Below the pieces are notes generated by a model. The model was not told the origin of the DNA. It did not search any database and saw only the letters and a program-made list of their open reading frames with translations. A stretch of DNA of 64,000 bases from Petrosia ficiformis (lineage: Eukaryota > Porifera > Demospongiae > Haplosclerida > Petrosiidae), in NCBI GenBank assembly GCA_947044365.1, contig OX345636.1, forward strand, positions 21,919,466-21,983,465, given 5' to 3'. Shown here piece after piece: positions 54,891-63,860 of the stretch. The stretch's first letter is position 1; each line of letters opens with the position of its first letter. The position numbers and the translations under genes were made by a program.

Positions 54891-55021
54891 CTATGACAGA
54901 TGTATGTTGTTTGTCATGTATATATAGATGTGAAACTGTGAAAAATAGCAACAAACTGGATGAATTATTCAATTCGATTAACTGGAAAGATTTAATGATA
55001 GCTGATGTTCCGAGTGATGTT
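54891..55021 (+). CDS. putative exon (possible first coding exon) of the gene split by the pogo insertion
   Basis: Acceptor AATGTTTCAG ends at 54890; ATG at 54893 gives MTDVCCLSCIYRCETVKNSN then KLDELFNSINWKDLMIADVP and SDV, ending at a consensus GTT|GTAAGT donor (55021/55022). The CC..C....C cluster near the start may bind zinc. In-frame joining to 55077 is clean, which supports real exon structure. Protein family unknown. Confidence 0.5.
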
Positions 55022-55076
55022 GTAAGTGGTTACTGTACACTGTAGTTTTAAAATGTTTTATAACTTTGTTGTGTAG

Positions 55077-55160
55077 CCTCTTCCTATCAAGACCCTTGCA
55101 ACTACTGCTAAGGCAGCTATAAAAAACAGATCTGACAACACGTCAATGAAGTCGTATATA
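55077..55160 (+). CDS. left half of an exon interrupted by the pogo element
   Basis: After a TTGTTGTGTAG acceptor the frame reads PLPIKTLATTAKAAIKNRSD then NTSMKSYI, and is interrupted at TA (55159-55160) by the pogo transposon. Exactly 28 codons precede and include the TA. Removing the element with one TA copy continues the open frame at 56847. A splice-donor is not found within this half, consistent with an originally longer exon. Confidence 0.5.
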
Positions 55161-55315
55161 CCGTAGTTCCTCTAAAATTTCGTTACTTTAATTACGAAAA
55201 ATAAATAATTAATTTGGCTCTATTTGTGGAATTTGTCTCTAAATATTCGCCCGAAAAATTAAAAAAAACGTGTACTCTAATTTCGTCTCACACCTCTAAT
55301 TTCGACAAACTGAGA

Positions 55316-56190
55316 TGGCAGAGAGCGAGTGGCCAAGTAAGTTCTATCAGCCTTTTTTTTGTTTGCCTTCATCTATCATACCTTTTTGACACGTTTTACA
55401 CTTACCAACGACAGTTATAAGAAGCGATCTGTTGGGCGACCAAGAAAAACAAGGCAATCTGACCTTTTGCCTATTTCTTCCAGTATCCCGGCCTCGATCA
55501 CTGATGATCAACCCACAGAAAAGTCAAGTAGTCGAGAGGAAACTAACAGCCTTGATGATAATTCAAGCTCATCCAGCCAAGCGAATGCGTGGTACTTACA
55601 GGTCATACTCGCTCTAGTTTAAGTTGCAGGTAGTAAATGAACTAAAGCAACCAGATGCCCAAATTGGACAAATAGCAGAATGACACAATATCCCTCGATC
55701 AACAATCTTCTGGTGGGTTTCACAACTTGACAACAGCACCAAGAAAGTCCCCATTCCAGGTGGTTGCACAAGCAAAGTGCAGCCCGTTGATGTCTCTCTA
55801 AATAAGCCATTGAAATCTGTTCTTAGGAAGAGTTGGATTGAGTATGTTCATTCTCAGGTAGATTCCCATTCTGGTCCTTATAGATAAGCTTGTCCCCCCT
55901 ACAAAACTATTAGTAACTGAATGGCTCAAATGTGGACTTGACTATCTGAAGGAACATTCTGATATAGTAAAAAAGTCATTCCTTGTCTGTGGAATTACCA
56001 ATGCACTAGATGGCTCTGAAAATTCGCTGGTAAGATGTGCAGAAGAGTTGCCTGGAATACAACTTCCATATATTGATGGGAATACAACTTCCATATATTG
56101 ATGAGAATGCTGATGATCCATTTGCTGATGATGACTTTAATGATGCAGGTGAAGATATAGAGGACAATGAAGTTGGAAATGAGGATGCAT
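55316..56190 (+). pseudogene. pogo-type transposase, core-deleted
   Basis: A short first exon (MAESEWP, 55316) and GT donor, then SYKKRSVGRPRKTRQSDLLP after a CGACAG acceptor. Shifted frames then give KRMRGTYRSYSLEFKLQVVN and IPRSTIFWWVSQLDN (HTH DNA-binding domain). The sequence jumps to VPIPGGCTSKVQPVDVSLNK (third acidic residue segment, usually GGCTSkvQPlDV) and EWLKCGLDYLKEHSDIVKKS then FLVCGITNALDGSENSLV, the C-terminal part. The segment with the first two catalytic acidic residues is deleted. A 22-bp duplication (ATACAACTTCCATATATTGATG) at 56058-56102 breaks the tail. Non-autonomous copy. Confidence 0.8.
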
Positions 56191-56295
56191 GAAAATTCAA
56201 TTATCATTTTTTAATTTATTTTTTGACAATAAAAAAATAATTCTATTCTATTATTGTAAACTATTTCCCACCAAAAAAATTCTAATTCATAGATT

Positions 56296-56685
56296 CTAAA
56301 GGAATTTAATAGTAAAACTGTGGGTCTGTCTTTCTTTGAGAAGTTTCACAAGTTTTTCTGACTGGCGATGATTCTGTGTCATGAATTCATACACACACGG
56401 TATCTCTGGCCCTTTCATGTATACTTCTGACTTCTTTCTTTTACCTGTGACTTCAGCAACAATCGCTCCACCTCTTTTCTTGAAATAATGACATATCTTA
56501 GATATTTCTCTAGGAATGTGTCCAACAGTTGCACCATCTACTACAACAGCAACAGCATATCTGTCATGTTTGTTGAACTCTTCCAGTTTTGTCTCGACCC
56601 TGTCTCCAAGGTCCGGTCTCCATTGGCTCTTATAAACACGGTAGCCACGCACAAAACACTCAATTCTAACACATCTGTCCACCAT
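56296..56685 (-). CDS. HIRAN-domain protein encoded within the pogo element
   Basis: Intact 129-residue ORF on the minus strand. CFVRGYRVYKSQWRPDLGDR, then VETKLEEFNKHDRYAVAVVV, DGATVGHIPREISKICHYFK and GGAIVAEVTGKRKK match the HIRAN fold: a YxVYxxxWxPxxGE strand, an N.HDxYAVAV core and VGHIPRE. HIRAN domains in HLTF-type proteins bind single-stranded 3' DNA ends. Ending: KGPEIPCVYEFMTQN and a basic tail. It is complete while the neighbouring transposase is broken, and it lies inside the inverted ends, so it moves with the element. Its role in transposition is unknown. A host-derived cargo gene is one alternative. Confidence 0.85.
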   Translation of the reverse strand: MVDRCVRIECFVRGYRVYKSQWRPDLGDRVETKLEEFNKHDRYAVAVVVDGATVGHIPREISKICHYFKKRGGAIVAEVTGKRKKSEVYMKGPEIPCVYEFMTQNHRQSEKLVKLLKERQTHSFTIKFL

Positions 56686-56846
56686 TTTCTTGACTAATTA
56701 TTAACTCGTGTTCGATGTTAACGCCCTCTAATTTCGTTAAAATAATTACCGATCTTGGTGAAAAAATCGAATTGCCCTCTAAATATTCGCTTTGATAACG
56801 GTTCACTCATTACCTACCTTGGCGAAATTTTAGAGGAACTACGGTA

Positions 56847-56917
56847 CATGCTCTTTTAGATGTTTTCAAAACACATTGGTTTTGCATACCACATTCACAA
56901 GACTGTGAAATGTATGT
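56847..56917 (+). CDS. right half of the exon interrupted by the pogo element
   Basis: The frame continues HALLDVFKTHWFCIPHSQDC then EMY and reaches a GT|GTAAGG donor at 56918. Phase at the donor (two bases) matches the next exon at 56965. Confidence 0.5.
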
Positions 56918-56964
56918 GTAAGGAATAATGTAATTATATGGAATAACCTTTTTTTTTTACTTAG

Positions 56965-57061
56965 TGTTCGTCCAAAAAGTACCCTTGATGTGGGTGGATT
57001 TGAAGTACCTGTTGTTGTGGAAGAACTTGTATCCAATTCGGAAGCTGAAGGCTGGAGGTGA
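56965..57061 (+). CDS. possible last exon of the pogo-split gene
   Basis: It follows a strong TTTTTTTTTACTTAG acceptor. In phase with the previous exon it reads VRPKSTLDVGGFEVPVVVEE then LVSNSEAEGWR and a TGA (57059-57061). A second frame stays open to 57242 (RVYDLRPSSESHNSPTSTET ...), so an alternative is that a frameshift truncates a longer protein whose Ser-rich part is in that frame. Family unknown. Confidence 0.45.
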
Positions 57062-58345
57062 AGAAAGTCTAGGAAGAGTCTATGATTTGAGGCCATCTTC
57101 TGAATCTCACAATAGTCCAACATCCACTGAAACCGAAACATCAAGCATTTCAATATCTCCGGAACTAAGATCAAAAATGTTATCACCAAAAAAACCCAAT
57201 GATGTAGCGTATTCAACGGTATGTTTATTAATTAGAGTTTAATTTGCTCCAGAGAGGGCACACTACTCTACCTTTTCTAATTAAGTCTTGTATTTTTAGC
57301 TTACTTTTATCAGTGACATCTTGGACAAAATTATGAAATAGCAATATAAGCAAAGCATTACTGGTTATAAAATAATGTATATTCACAGTTTTAAATGACT
57401 TGGATAATGTGAGTAGTGGGAGTGGAACATTGAATATAGGCCATTTTCTACTATCAACTAATGCACAATACTTATGGGCAGTGCACTAATCATGTTTATA
57501 GCCTTTCATTATTTTACTGCAGGGAATTTCAGATCTACTAATGCTAAGCAAAAGAACAATGACAGTCGTGTCAGCAGAAGTATGAACATGTAGTCTAGTA
57601 TAAAACTATAAATATATATTAATAGGTATATCAAAGATGCAGAGAGGTGTATATATGCCAAACTGCATTTTGATAAGTGGATTTTTAAAACTGTGTAGAC
57701 TGTAGATGCTCAATCACGATCATGTGTACCTAACTAAACTAGAATCCTTCTTCAGAAGCTTAAAAGTACTTTCCATTAAATTTTTCACTACTAAATTTAA
57801 AAAAGAATTCCTCTAACAATATTCATAATAGATTGGCATGAGACTGAGCATGATTAGCCACCAGGCAATTGTTAAAAGCTGTACTTTGAAGTATTATTAT
57901 TATTATATTACATATAGGAGAAAATCGAGAAAGAAACACCAAGCTTTGATGTAACATCATCTGATGCTAGTCTCGCGGGCCAGTCCCTTCACTGGAGGAG
58001 GAAGGGTCTGGTGAACTGCTTTATATCAGCTTGTGCAGATGGAATGCGGAAGTTCGTATTAGTATGTCATAATCATGTGACTGTTACGGCAACGTATCTT
58101 GTTTATGTATAATAAAATGGAAGATCGCCTGCGGGAAAATTACTAAGCCTAGGGACAGAAGAGTAATTTTCACGGATTCAACTGAAGCAGTGAATGCATT
58201 ATAATTATTATAGTAAAATACTTGAAAGTAACTGTAATGATGAAGATCCACAGCATCATATATCCAATCACCACCATTCAACGTGCAGATCATCTTGCTT
58301 TGGGAAATACCAGAGAGTAATTGATTTGTGTGCGGCCTTATCTTT
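57062..58345. other. possible small exons and MITE debris
   Basis: CTGCAG|GGAATTTCAGATCTAC at about 57525 (GISDLLMLSKRTMTVVSAEV) and CATATAG|GAGAAAATCGAGAAAG at about 57917 (EKIEKETPSFDVTSS) look like short exons. A GCTAGTCTCGCGGGCCAGTC followed by CCTTCACTGGAGGAGGAAGG at 57969-58009 looks like a MITE end. Not sufficient to model a gene. Confidence 0.35.
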
Positions 58346-58349
58346 CTTT

Positions 58350-58551
58350 CAGTAAATTAACAATTGGCATAAATGATGTTTCTATTGAGACATGCTCCTT
58401 TACAGTTAAATGTGTGACCCAGGATGAGAAAAGATGGCACTATTTTGAAAAAAATGAGATATTTACATCTTTAGATTCCCCATTCTCTTGGCGATCTGAT
58501 GGTGTATTCGCTTTTCCTATCCGACATTGCAATTGCGAGATATTGGGCTAA
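58350..58551 (+). CDS. putative terminal exon of an unidentified gene
   Basis: After a TTTCTTTCAG acceptor the frame encodes KLTIGINDVSIETCSFTVKC then VTQDEKRWHYFEKNEIFTSL and DSPFSWRSDGVFAFPIRHCN with CEILG at the stop. The sequence is clearly protein-like (globular mix of residues, PFSWxSDGxFAFP). It may be the last exon of the gene whose exons begin at 54.5 kb. Family not recognised. Confidence 0.45.
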
Positions 58552-58794
58552 CTAGTTTGGTTCCACATAATTCCCCTAAAAAAGGCAACAAATGCCTACC
58601 TCGAATAAATGCCAATCTTGTTTTATCGCTTATCGCCGGTTAGTGGGTCAACCATTGGGAATACATCTTGAGCCAATTAACTAAGAGTTAATGCTGTTAC
58701 TGACAATATAACCGTAATTAACTGTGCCACTTGCCCAAAGAAGAAGTTCTTTGGGCCAATGGTGCGCCATATGAGCTTATCATAAACACTGATG

Positions 58795-58915
58795 TATATA
58801 CATGTAAAAAATGTACATGTAAGTGTATAATATATATATTTACATGTACATGTACGTGCAGGGTTTCTTTTAGGGTGGGGGGCATTTGCCCCCCCTTGGA
58901 ATCTGGTAATTTTTT
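58795..58915. repeat. ACATGTA-rich palindromes and possible transposon end
   Basis: Multiple TACATGTA / ACATGTACATGTACGTGC units followed by GGGTTTCTTTTAGGGTGGGG and GGCATTTGCCCCCCCTTGG. The latter resembles a GC-rich element terminus, but no partner was found. Confidence 0.4.
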
Positions 58916-59349
58916 GACAATGTGGGCATATTGGCATGTAAATTTTAGCCATCAAGTGAAATGTGTGCAGAAAGTATAGGAATATCATTAGTATGTTAAT
59001 ATACAGTATCTAAACAATGATTCTTCTAGGATGCCTCTTCCATACGTTAGGAAAATCTTTGTGATATGCACCTCAAGTGCTAAATACTGTCAGGTTTTCC
59101 CTTATGCTCCATACATGGAATGGTTTTGTACACAACGTGTTGCTATATAAACCACTGACAACAAGATATTCAACCTAAACATGATTTAGTTCAGATGGCA
59201 TGAAATGCAATCTCTGAGCAACTGAAATTTCTGCTGAGATGATGATTGGGAGTCTAATAGGACAGGACTATTAGGGAGTGGAAAGCTAGTTTTTTTTAGC
59301 AATGGTGGTCTACCAGAAAGCAAACAAGGTAAGTGGGTGACAAGTTGAA

Positions 59350-59545
59350 TGCTAAAGCTAGGAGATATATTCGCACCAATGCTGCCGTTAAAGGCAAGCC
59401 CAATCTCACAGCAATTACATTTTGTGAGTGGGTTTGGTTAATGACTCTTTGCTTCCTAATGAGACATTAGCACCAGGTTTTCCGAGGAGAGTTTGTAGAC
59501 ACAGCTAGGAGGAAGTGGATGCATGAAACTAGGGTTTAGTGCAAC
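59350..59545 (+). pseudogene. fragment of an unnamed transposon-associated protein
   Basis: The plus strand reads KLNAKARRYIRTNAAVKGKP then NLTAITFCEWV, and after a shift NETLAPGFPRRV and TARRKWMHE. I recall a NLT...F..WVN..LLPN..L.PGFPR.i...TAR.WLhelGF module from invertebrate transposon-type proteins with DDE-like C-termini. Only this part is present here. Confidence 0.4.
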
Positions 59546-59833
59546 TCTTCTGAACTTATTGTGCATTTCCGACAGATTTTACTGTACACATAGGTAAGAT
59601 TTCCTGAATAATTACTGAATCGTTCTGAACATATTACCAATATCGTAAGTATATGCATGCATACATTTAAAATAATTGATAGTGATAAGTGATGATATAC
59701 ATGCAATACACATAAATACATAGTGATAAATGGTAAATGATATGACAGTGTTAAGTGACAAATGATAACATACTCTTGATCAATAATTATTATGATTAAT
59801 ATTAACCACAACTAACATAATTATTGTCATAGT

Positions 59834-60157
59834 TCAATAGAGTTTGTTCACATTCATTTCGGATGGCTCTTCAGCCAAGAGCCACAGTGGATAGTCACCT
59901 TCAGGTTTAGAATGTGTCGAGGGAACATCTAAAGTGACACGTCTCCTGGACTGTTGTACTGCTTGAGGTGACAACGCTTTTTTATGTTCCTCATCAAGTA
60001 GAGAAAAAAAGTCATTCACACTTTCTCCCCTCCAAGATAGTGGTTTAATACAATATATTGGCTTGCCATCTTCATCTATATCACTCTCTTCTGATGAAAT
60101 GAAGTCTGTTTGCAATGATAACAACCAACACTCCTTGTCATCTGTTTCACAATTCAT
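59834..60157 (-). CDS. hypothetical protein, possibly transposon-associated
   Basis: A 107-residue open frame: MNCETDDKECWLLSLQTDFI, SSEESDIDEDGKPIYCIKPL then SWRGESVNDFFSLLDEEHKK, ending near EPSEMNVNKLY. The acidic SSEESD stretch followed by KPLSWR..V..FF..LD is a pattern I associate with short ORFs in sponge/cnidarian mobile elements; no function is known to me. It is intact and starts at a plausible ATG. Confidence 0.4.
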   Translation of the reverse strand: MNCETDDKECWLLSLQTDFISSEESDIDEDGKPIYCIKPLSWRGESVNDFFSLLDEEHKKALSPQAVQQSRRRVTLDVPSTHSKPEGDYPLWLLAEEPSEMNVNKLY

Positions 60158-60539
60158 TTTTTCAATTGCCGACTTTCTATCACTTAGTTTATATTAATAA
60201 AAATAAATGTGTATAGAAGTAAAGGGAAATACTAAAAGTAATATGTATGTAGTCTGATAGAAAGTAAGGAAGAATTACATGAATATAGACAGACCAAATA
60301 ATCTTAAATTTATACATAACTGTTATGATAAGGAATAGTCAATTACATGTAGCTACAATAAAAATTTTGTCAAACCACTTGTACTCTTAATTAAGTGATA
60401 CCAGTATTAGTTATTATACACTTGCAAGAGTGGTATCACATGAATCATGGTCATACACTAAAATGTTAATCATGTTTATGAAAACAACATTTTGACTACT
60501 GCATGTAAAGATTTTGTTTTATACTCCAATGTAGTGTCT

Positions 60540-60900
60540 CAGTGTGAAGATCAGAGTATGCAGCATCATGAAGAACCTTTATTGGATTATGAAAGGAGCA
60601 ATGAAGATTCAGATGTGTCGAGGAGTCAGATACTGATAATGAAGTGTGGAACAATGAACTGGAAAAAGAAATAGAAGCAGACGTTGGATTACTTCCTTCA
60701 GACTGCTCCTCCATTACCTATCCCTTTTCCAGAGTCAGATTCCACACCCAAGATTAAGGCAATTTTAATGTGGTTAGTGGGATTTATTCTTCTGTTTCAG
60801 ACTTAAGTTTCAAGCATATCCACCTGTGATCTAGCATATGTTTCATGGTGTGATCTAGCATATGTTTCATGGTGTTATCCACATCCCAGCAGGAATCGTA
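60540..60900 (+). pseudogene. unassigned transposon-like N-terminal fragment; 24-bp tandem repeat
   Basis: Shifted frames give LDYERSNEDSDVS then NEVWNNELEKEIEADV and a hydrophobic ILMWLVGFILLFQ, an arrangement resembling N-terminal parts of KDZ/Plavaka-type transposon proteins. TGTGATCTAGCATATGTTTC then ATGG is exactly duplicated at 60824-60871. Weak. Confidence 0.3.
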
Positions 60901-61544
60901 TTGGTAAACTCAAGTTTGGTGTTATAACATGTTCGAGAGAATCAAAGTCCATGCATTTGTATTACTGGAACAGATTGTAGGACGATGTGCTCATTGTGTG
61001 AAATCTGTGGATGATGAATTGGTTCTTGTAATAGTTCCACTAATAGATCAGTAACATTAAATATCACTGCAATAATATTAAGTATAGCTAACTGGGGCTA
61101 TTCCGTTGTGGGGCTATTCCATTTCCTATACAAACTCAATTGACAAAGTTGAAAGAGACACGGAATAGCCCCGCCTACCTCATCTTACTAAACGCTTTAT
61201 AACTCCAAAACTGTGTGAGATATAGGTCTCAGACCTCCACCATTGGATCCGGGATAGATTTAGCAAAATACAGATACCAAAAAAGCAGAGCTTGTGAGCG
61301 TAGCGCGCTAAAAAAACGCGCTAAAAAAAATCATTTCATTAGCAGAAGCAATAAAATTACTCATATTGCACATGTTTTGTTCTCTCTAAATTCTCTCCCA
61401 GTGATCTCTGTTTCTTTCTAATTTCCTCCAGGCAAGTAGTATAGTAATTTCATTAATGTTATAATATAATATGAAATAAATATATTAATTTTTTTAACAA
61501 TAAATATTATTTATTTATATAATACTTTATTACTAATAAATAGA

Positions 61545-62834
61545 ATGGTACGTCACTACAAAAAAAAGGAAAAGACTATGAAATGGTCTGAAGAAGATAT
61601 GGAGAAAGCTATAGATTATGCACGCACACACAAAAACATCACAGCAGCAGCAAAACAATTTAAAATACCCGTAAGTTTGTTGAAGGACCATATCCGTGGA
61701 AAATCATGCAAAGGTAAGAAACCAGGCCATCCCACTGTTCTTACTATGCAACAAGAGCAAGAGATTGTTGATACTTGTACAGTCTTTGCTGAATGGGGCT
61801 TTGGTCTAGGAAGAAGGGAGATTGAATCGATCATTCAAAATTACTTGAAATCAACAAAACAACCACACCCATTTCACAACATTGTACCAGGAGAAGGGTG
61901 GTGGAGTGGGTTTATGAGACGACATAATGGTCTATGCAAACGAAAACCACAGCATTTACAAATGGTGAGAGCTAAGGCGACCACAAAACCAGTAATAGAC
62001 CACTGGTTTAACAACTGCTTAAAGCAATCATTAGAAGATCTAGATTTATTTAACAAACCAGAGCAGATTTTCAATGTCGATGAATCTGGTTTTCCATTAG
62101 GTTGGACACCTAAAACCATATTGGCAAAACGTGGTCAAAAATCTCCTCAGGCTTTGCTTGCTGGATCAGGACGAGAAAATATCACTGTCCAGATGTGTGT
62201 ATCTGCTACTGGTAAATTACTTCCACCATACATTGTGTATAAAGGTGAACGTCTTATGTCTGACTGTACATATGGTGGCCCCCTTGCAACACGATTTGCT
62301 GTGTCACACAATGGCTGGATGACCGAGGAAACCTTCATTGACTGGATGCGCTCTCTATTCATTCCTTCTCTTCCAGATGAACGTCCAATTCTTCTTATCT
62401 TAGATGGTCATAGTTCCCATGTTTCATATGAAATTCGTGTACTAGCCATAGAAAATCAAATTCATCTTCTTAAACTTCCTCCACATACCACACATGCTCT
62501 TCAACCACTTGATGTTGGTGTACTTAACCACCTGAAAGATATTTGGCAAAAAATTGTTGGAGATTTTACTCGTCGAGAAAGGCGAATTATTACAAAACGA
62601 GATTTTCCATCTTTGTTAGATGGAGTATGGAAACAATACAAACCACAGTGGGCTAAAGGTGGATTTCGTAAGTGTGGTATTGTTCCATTCAAGCCAGAAA
62701 GTGTTCCCGATTCTCTGTTTTCATACTCAGACCCATTTTCCACTTCTCAAGTATCTGACAAGTCTCCTACAGCTTCAGATGAAAACAGTTTAGTAGCAGT
62801 TTTGCAATCTGAAACCGAGAATGATGACACATAA
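61545..62834 (+). CDS. Tigger transposase (DDE), intact 429-residue ORF
   Basis: ATG at 61545. Residues 1-60 form the first HTH (KWSEEDMEKAIDYARTHKNI then TAAAKQFKIP); 65-145 the CENP-B-type second HTH (GEGWWSGFMRRHNGLCKRKP). The catalytic acidic residues are visible: D179 in FNVDESGFPLGW, D287 in LLILDGHSSHVS and D323 in HALQPLDVGVLN, a DD35D-type spacing of pogo elements. GGFRKCGIVPFKP near 385-400 is the usual C-terminal motif. It binds the element's ends and performs cut-and-paste transposition at TA. It ends at TAA 62832-62834, shortly before a Thr/Pro-rich tract. Complete, so potentially active. Copies A and B are broken relatives. Confidence 0.93.
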   Translation: MVRHYKKKEKTMKWSEEDMEKAIDYARTHKNITAAAKQFKIPVSLLKDHIRGKSCKGKKPGHPTVLTMQQEQEIVDTCTVFAEWGFGLGRREIESIIQNYLKSTKQPHPFHNIVPGEGWWSGFMRRHNGLCKRKPQHLQMVRAKATTKPVIDHWFNNCLKQSLEDLDLFNKPEQIFNVDESGFPLGWTPKTILAKRGQKSPQALLAGSGRENITVQMCVSATGKLLPPYIVYKGERLMSDCTYGGPLATRFAVSHNGWMTEETFIDWMRSLFIPSLPDERPILLILDGHSSHVSYEIRVLAIENQIHLLKLPPHTTHALQPLDVGVLNHLKDIWQKIVGDFTRRERRIITKRDFPSLLDGVWKQYKPQWAKGGFRKCGIVPFKPESVPDSLFSYSDPFSTSQVSDKSPTASDENSLVAVLQSETENDDT

Positions 62835-62851
62835 CATCAGGTGTACAAATA

Positions 62852-63110
62852 GTGCAAATAGTACCATCAACAACCAATTCTTCAAGCACACTATCATCAA
62901 CAATTAATTTATCTACTCCTACACCACCATCACTACAATCACCTTTGCCAATATCAACACATCTGTCTTCTCCACCAACACCGCCATCTTTACCACCATC
63001 AATACAAATACCATCATCTTTACAATCACTACAATCATCTCCACCACCAGCATCAACAGCAATACCATCAACTCTATCATCATCTACAATCTAGACCACC
63101 ATCTTTACCA
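62852..63110 (+). other. Ser/Thr/Pro-rich tract between the transposase and PHD ORFs
   Basis: A frame of Ser/Thr/Pro repeats (TINLSTPTPPSLQSPLPIST, SSLQSLQSSPPPASTAIPST) ending at TAG 63092-63094. It is not in the transposase frame; the PHD ORF is. It resembles the disordered linker in copy A (where Leu-rich shadow frames hide a Ser/Thr/Pro frame). It suggests the ancestral protein had transposase, linker and PHD in one chain, separated here by indels, or a spliced linker. Confidence 0.5.
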
Positions 63111-63683
63111 ATGTCAACACCAATACTATCACCAACAACACAATCTTCTCCACCACCACCAGTATCAACATCAATAACATCATCTTCTAACTCACTTCGA
63201 GACTTTTTTGCAGACCTGCTGAAGTCAAAAACCCCTACAAGGAACAGTAAAACTCAAGTTCGGAAAAGGTTGACAGGTCTTGGGGAAAGTTTGACTTCAA
63301 ATGAAGCTATTGAAAGAGTGAGAATGGCTCAAGAAGAAAAGGAACAGAAAGAAAGAGAAAAAATAGAAAGAGCACAAGAACGTAAAAGGAAGAAGGAAGA
63401 GAAAGAGAAAGAAAAACAGGAAAAACAGAAAAATAAACAGAAAGTGACAGGTAAATCCAACAAAAAAAAACCCAAGAGACCAAATAAATCGCCCACCCCA
63501 CCCAGCACTAGCAATACTAAAACATGTCCTACCTGTGGTGCACCGTACGATGAGGACGATGAACTCTGGCTTCAATGTGAGCAGTGCGATGCATGGAGTC
63601 ATATGGATTGTGCTGGATATTCAGGATGGTCTGAAGAAGATTTAGCTTCAGAAGTTTATGTGTGTGAAATTTGCACTCTATAA
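63111..63683 (+). CDS. PHD-finger protein, second ORF or C-terminal extension of the Tigger transposase
   Basis: A 190-residue ORF in the same frame as the transposase. A Ser/Thr/Pro-rich start is followed by FFADLLKSKTPTRNSKTQVR, KRLTGLGESLTSNEAIERVR and a Glu/Lys coiled helix (about 75-125) and basic KKKPKRPNK. The C-terminal PHD finger has the Cys4-His-Cys3 pattern CPTCGAP ... LWLQCEQCDAWSHMDCAGYS ... VYVCEICTL with a central aromatic W, as in histone H3-tail readers. It may target the element to particular chromatin. Copy A carries a decayed version in the same position, so it belongs to this family. Confidence 0.88.
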   Translation: MSTPILSPTTQSSPPPPVSTSITSSSNSLRDFFADLLKSKTPTRNSKTQVRKRLTGLGESLTSNEAIERVRMAQEEKEQKEREKIERAQERKRKKEEKEKEKQEKQKNKQKVTGKSNKKKPKRPNKSPTPPSTSNTKTCPTCGAPYDEDDELWLQCEQCDAWSHMDCAGYSGWSEEDLASEVYVCEICTL

Positions 63684-63860
63684 TAATAAATAATTGTTGA
63701 AATGTATCAATATATACTACATACACATTTATCCAACATACCATGTATATTCCATGATTGATTAAACTTGTAGCAGGACAATAAAACCAGTGTGAATCAA
63801 TTAGCTACTAATCCGTAAATGTCCGTTAATTGTCCAAATATTCCGTAAACGTCTCTGTAT
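63684..63860. other. 3' non-coding part of Tigger C
   Basis: AT-rich tail between the PHD ORF stop and the right inverted end. An AATAATAAATAATTG stretch just after the stop may serve in polyadenylation. Confidence 0.5.

Larger units (their letters stand above)
55161..56844. mobile_element. pogo-type DNA transposon carrying a HIRAN gene
   Basis: 1684 bp with perfect 22-bp inverted ends: CCGTAGTTCCTCTAAAATTT plus CG at 55161-55182, and its reverse complement at 56823-56844, flanked by TA on both sides. Sub-terminal copies of CTCTAA(n)TTCG occur at about 55233, 55277 and 55293 on the left and 56729 and 56776 on the right, likely transposase-binding sites. The plus strand carries a broken transposase; the minus strand carries an intact 129-residue HIRAN ORF. 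The interior order is transposase then HIRAN, convergent. Confidence 0.9.

Noticed and set aside
63297..63602. 101-residue Phe/Leu-rich minus-strand ORFs
   Set aside because: Antisense of the Lys/Glu-rich coiled region of the PHD ORF.
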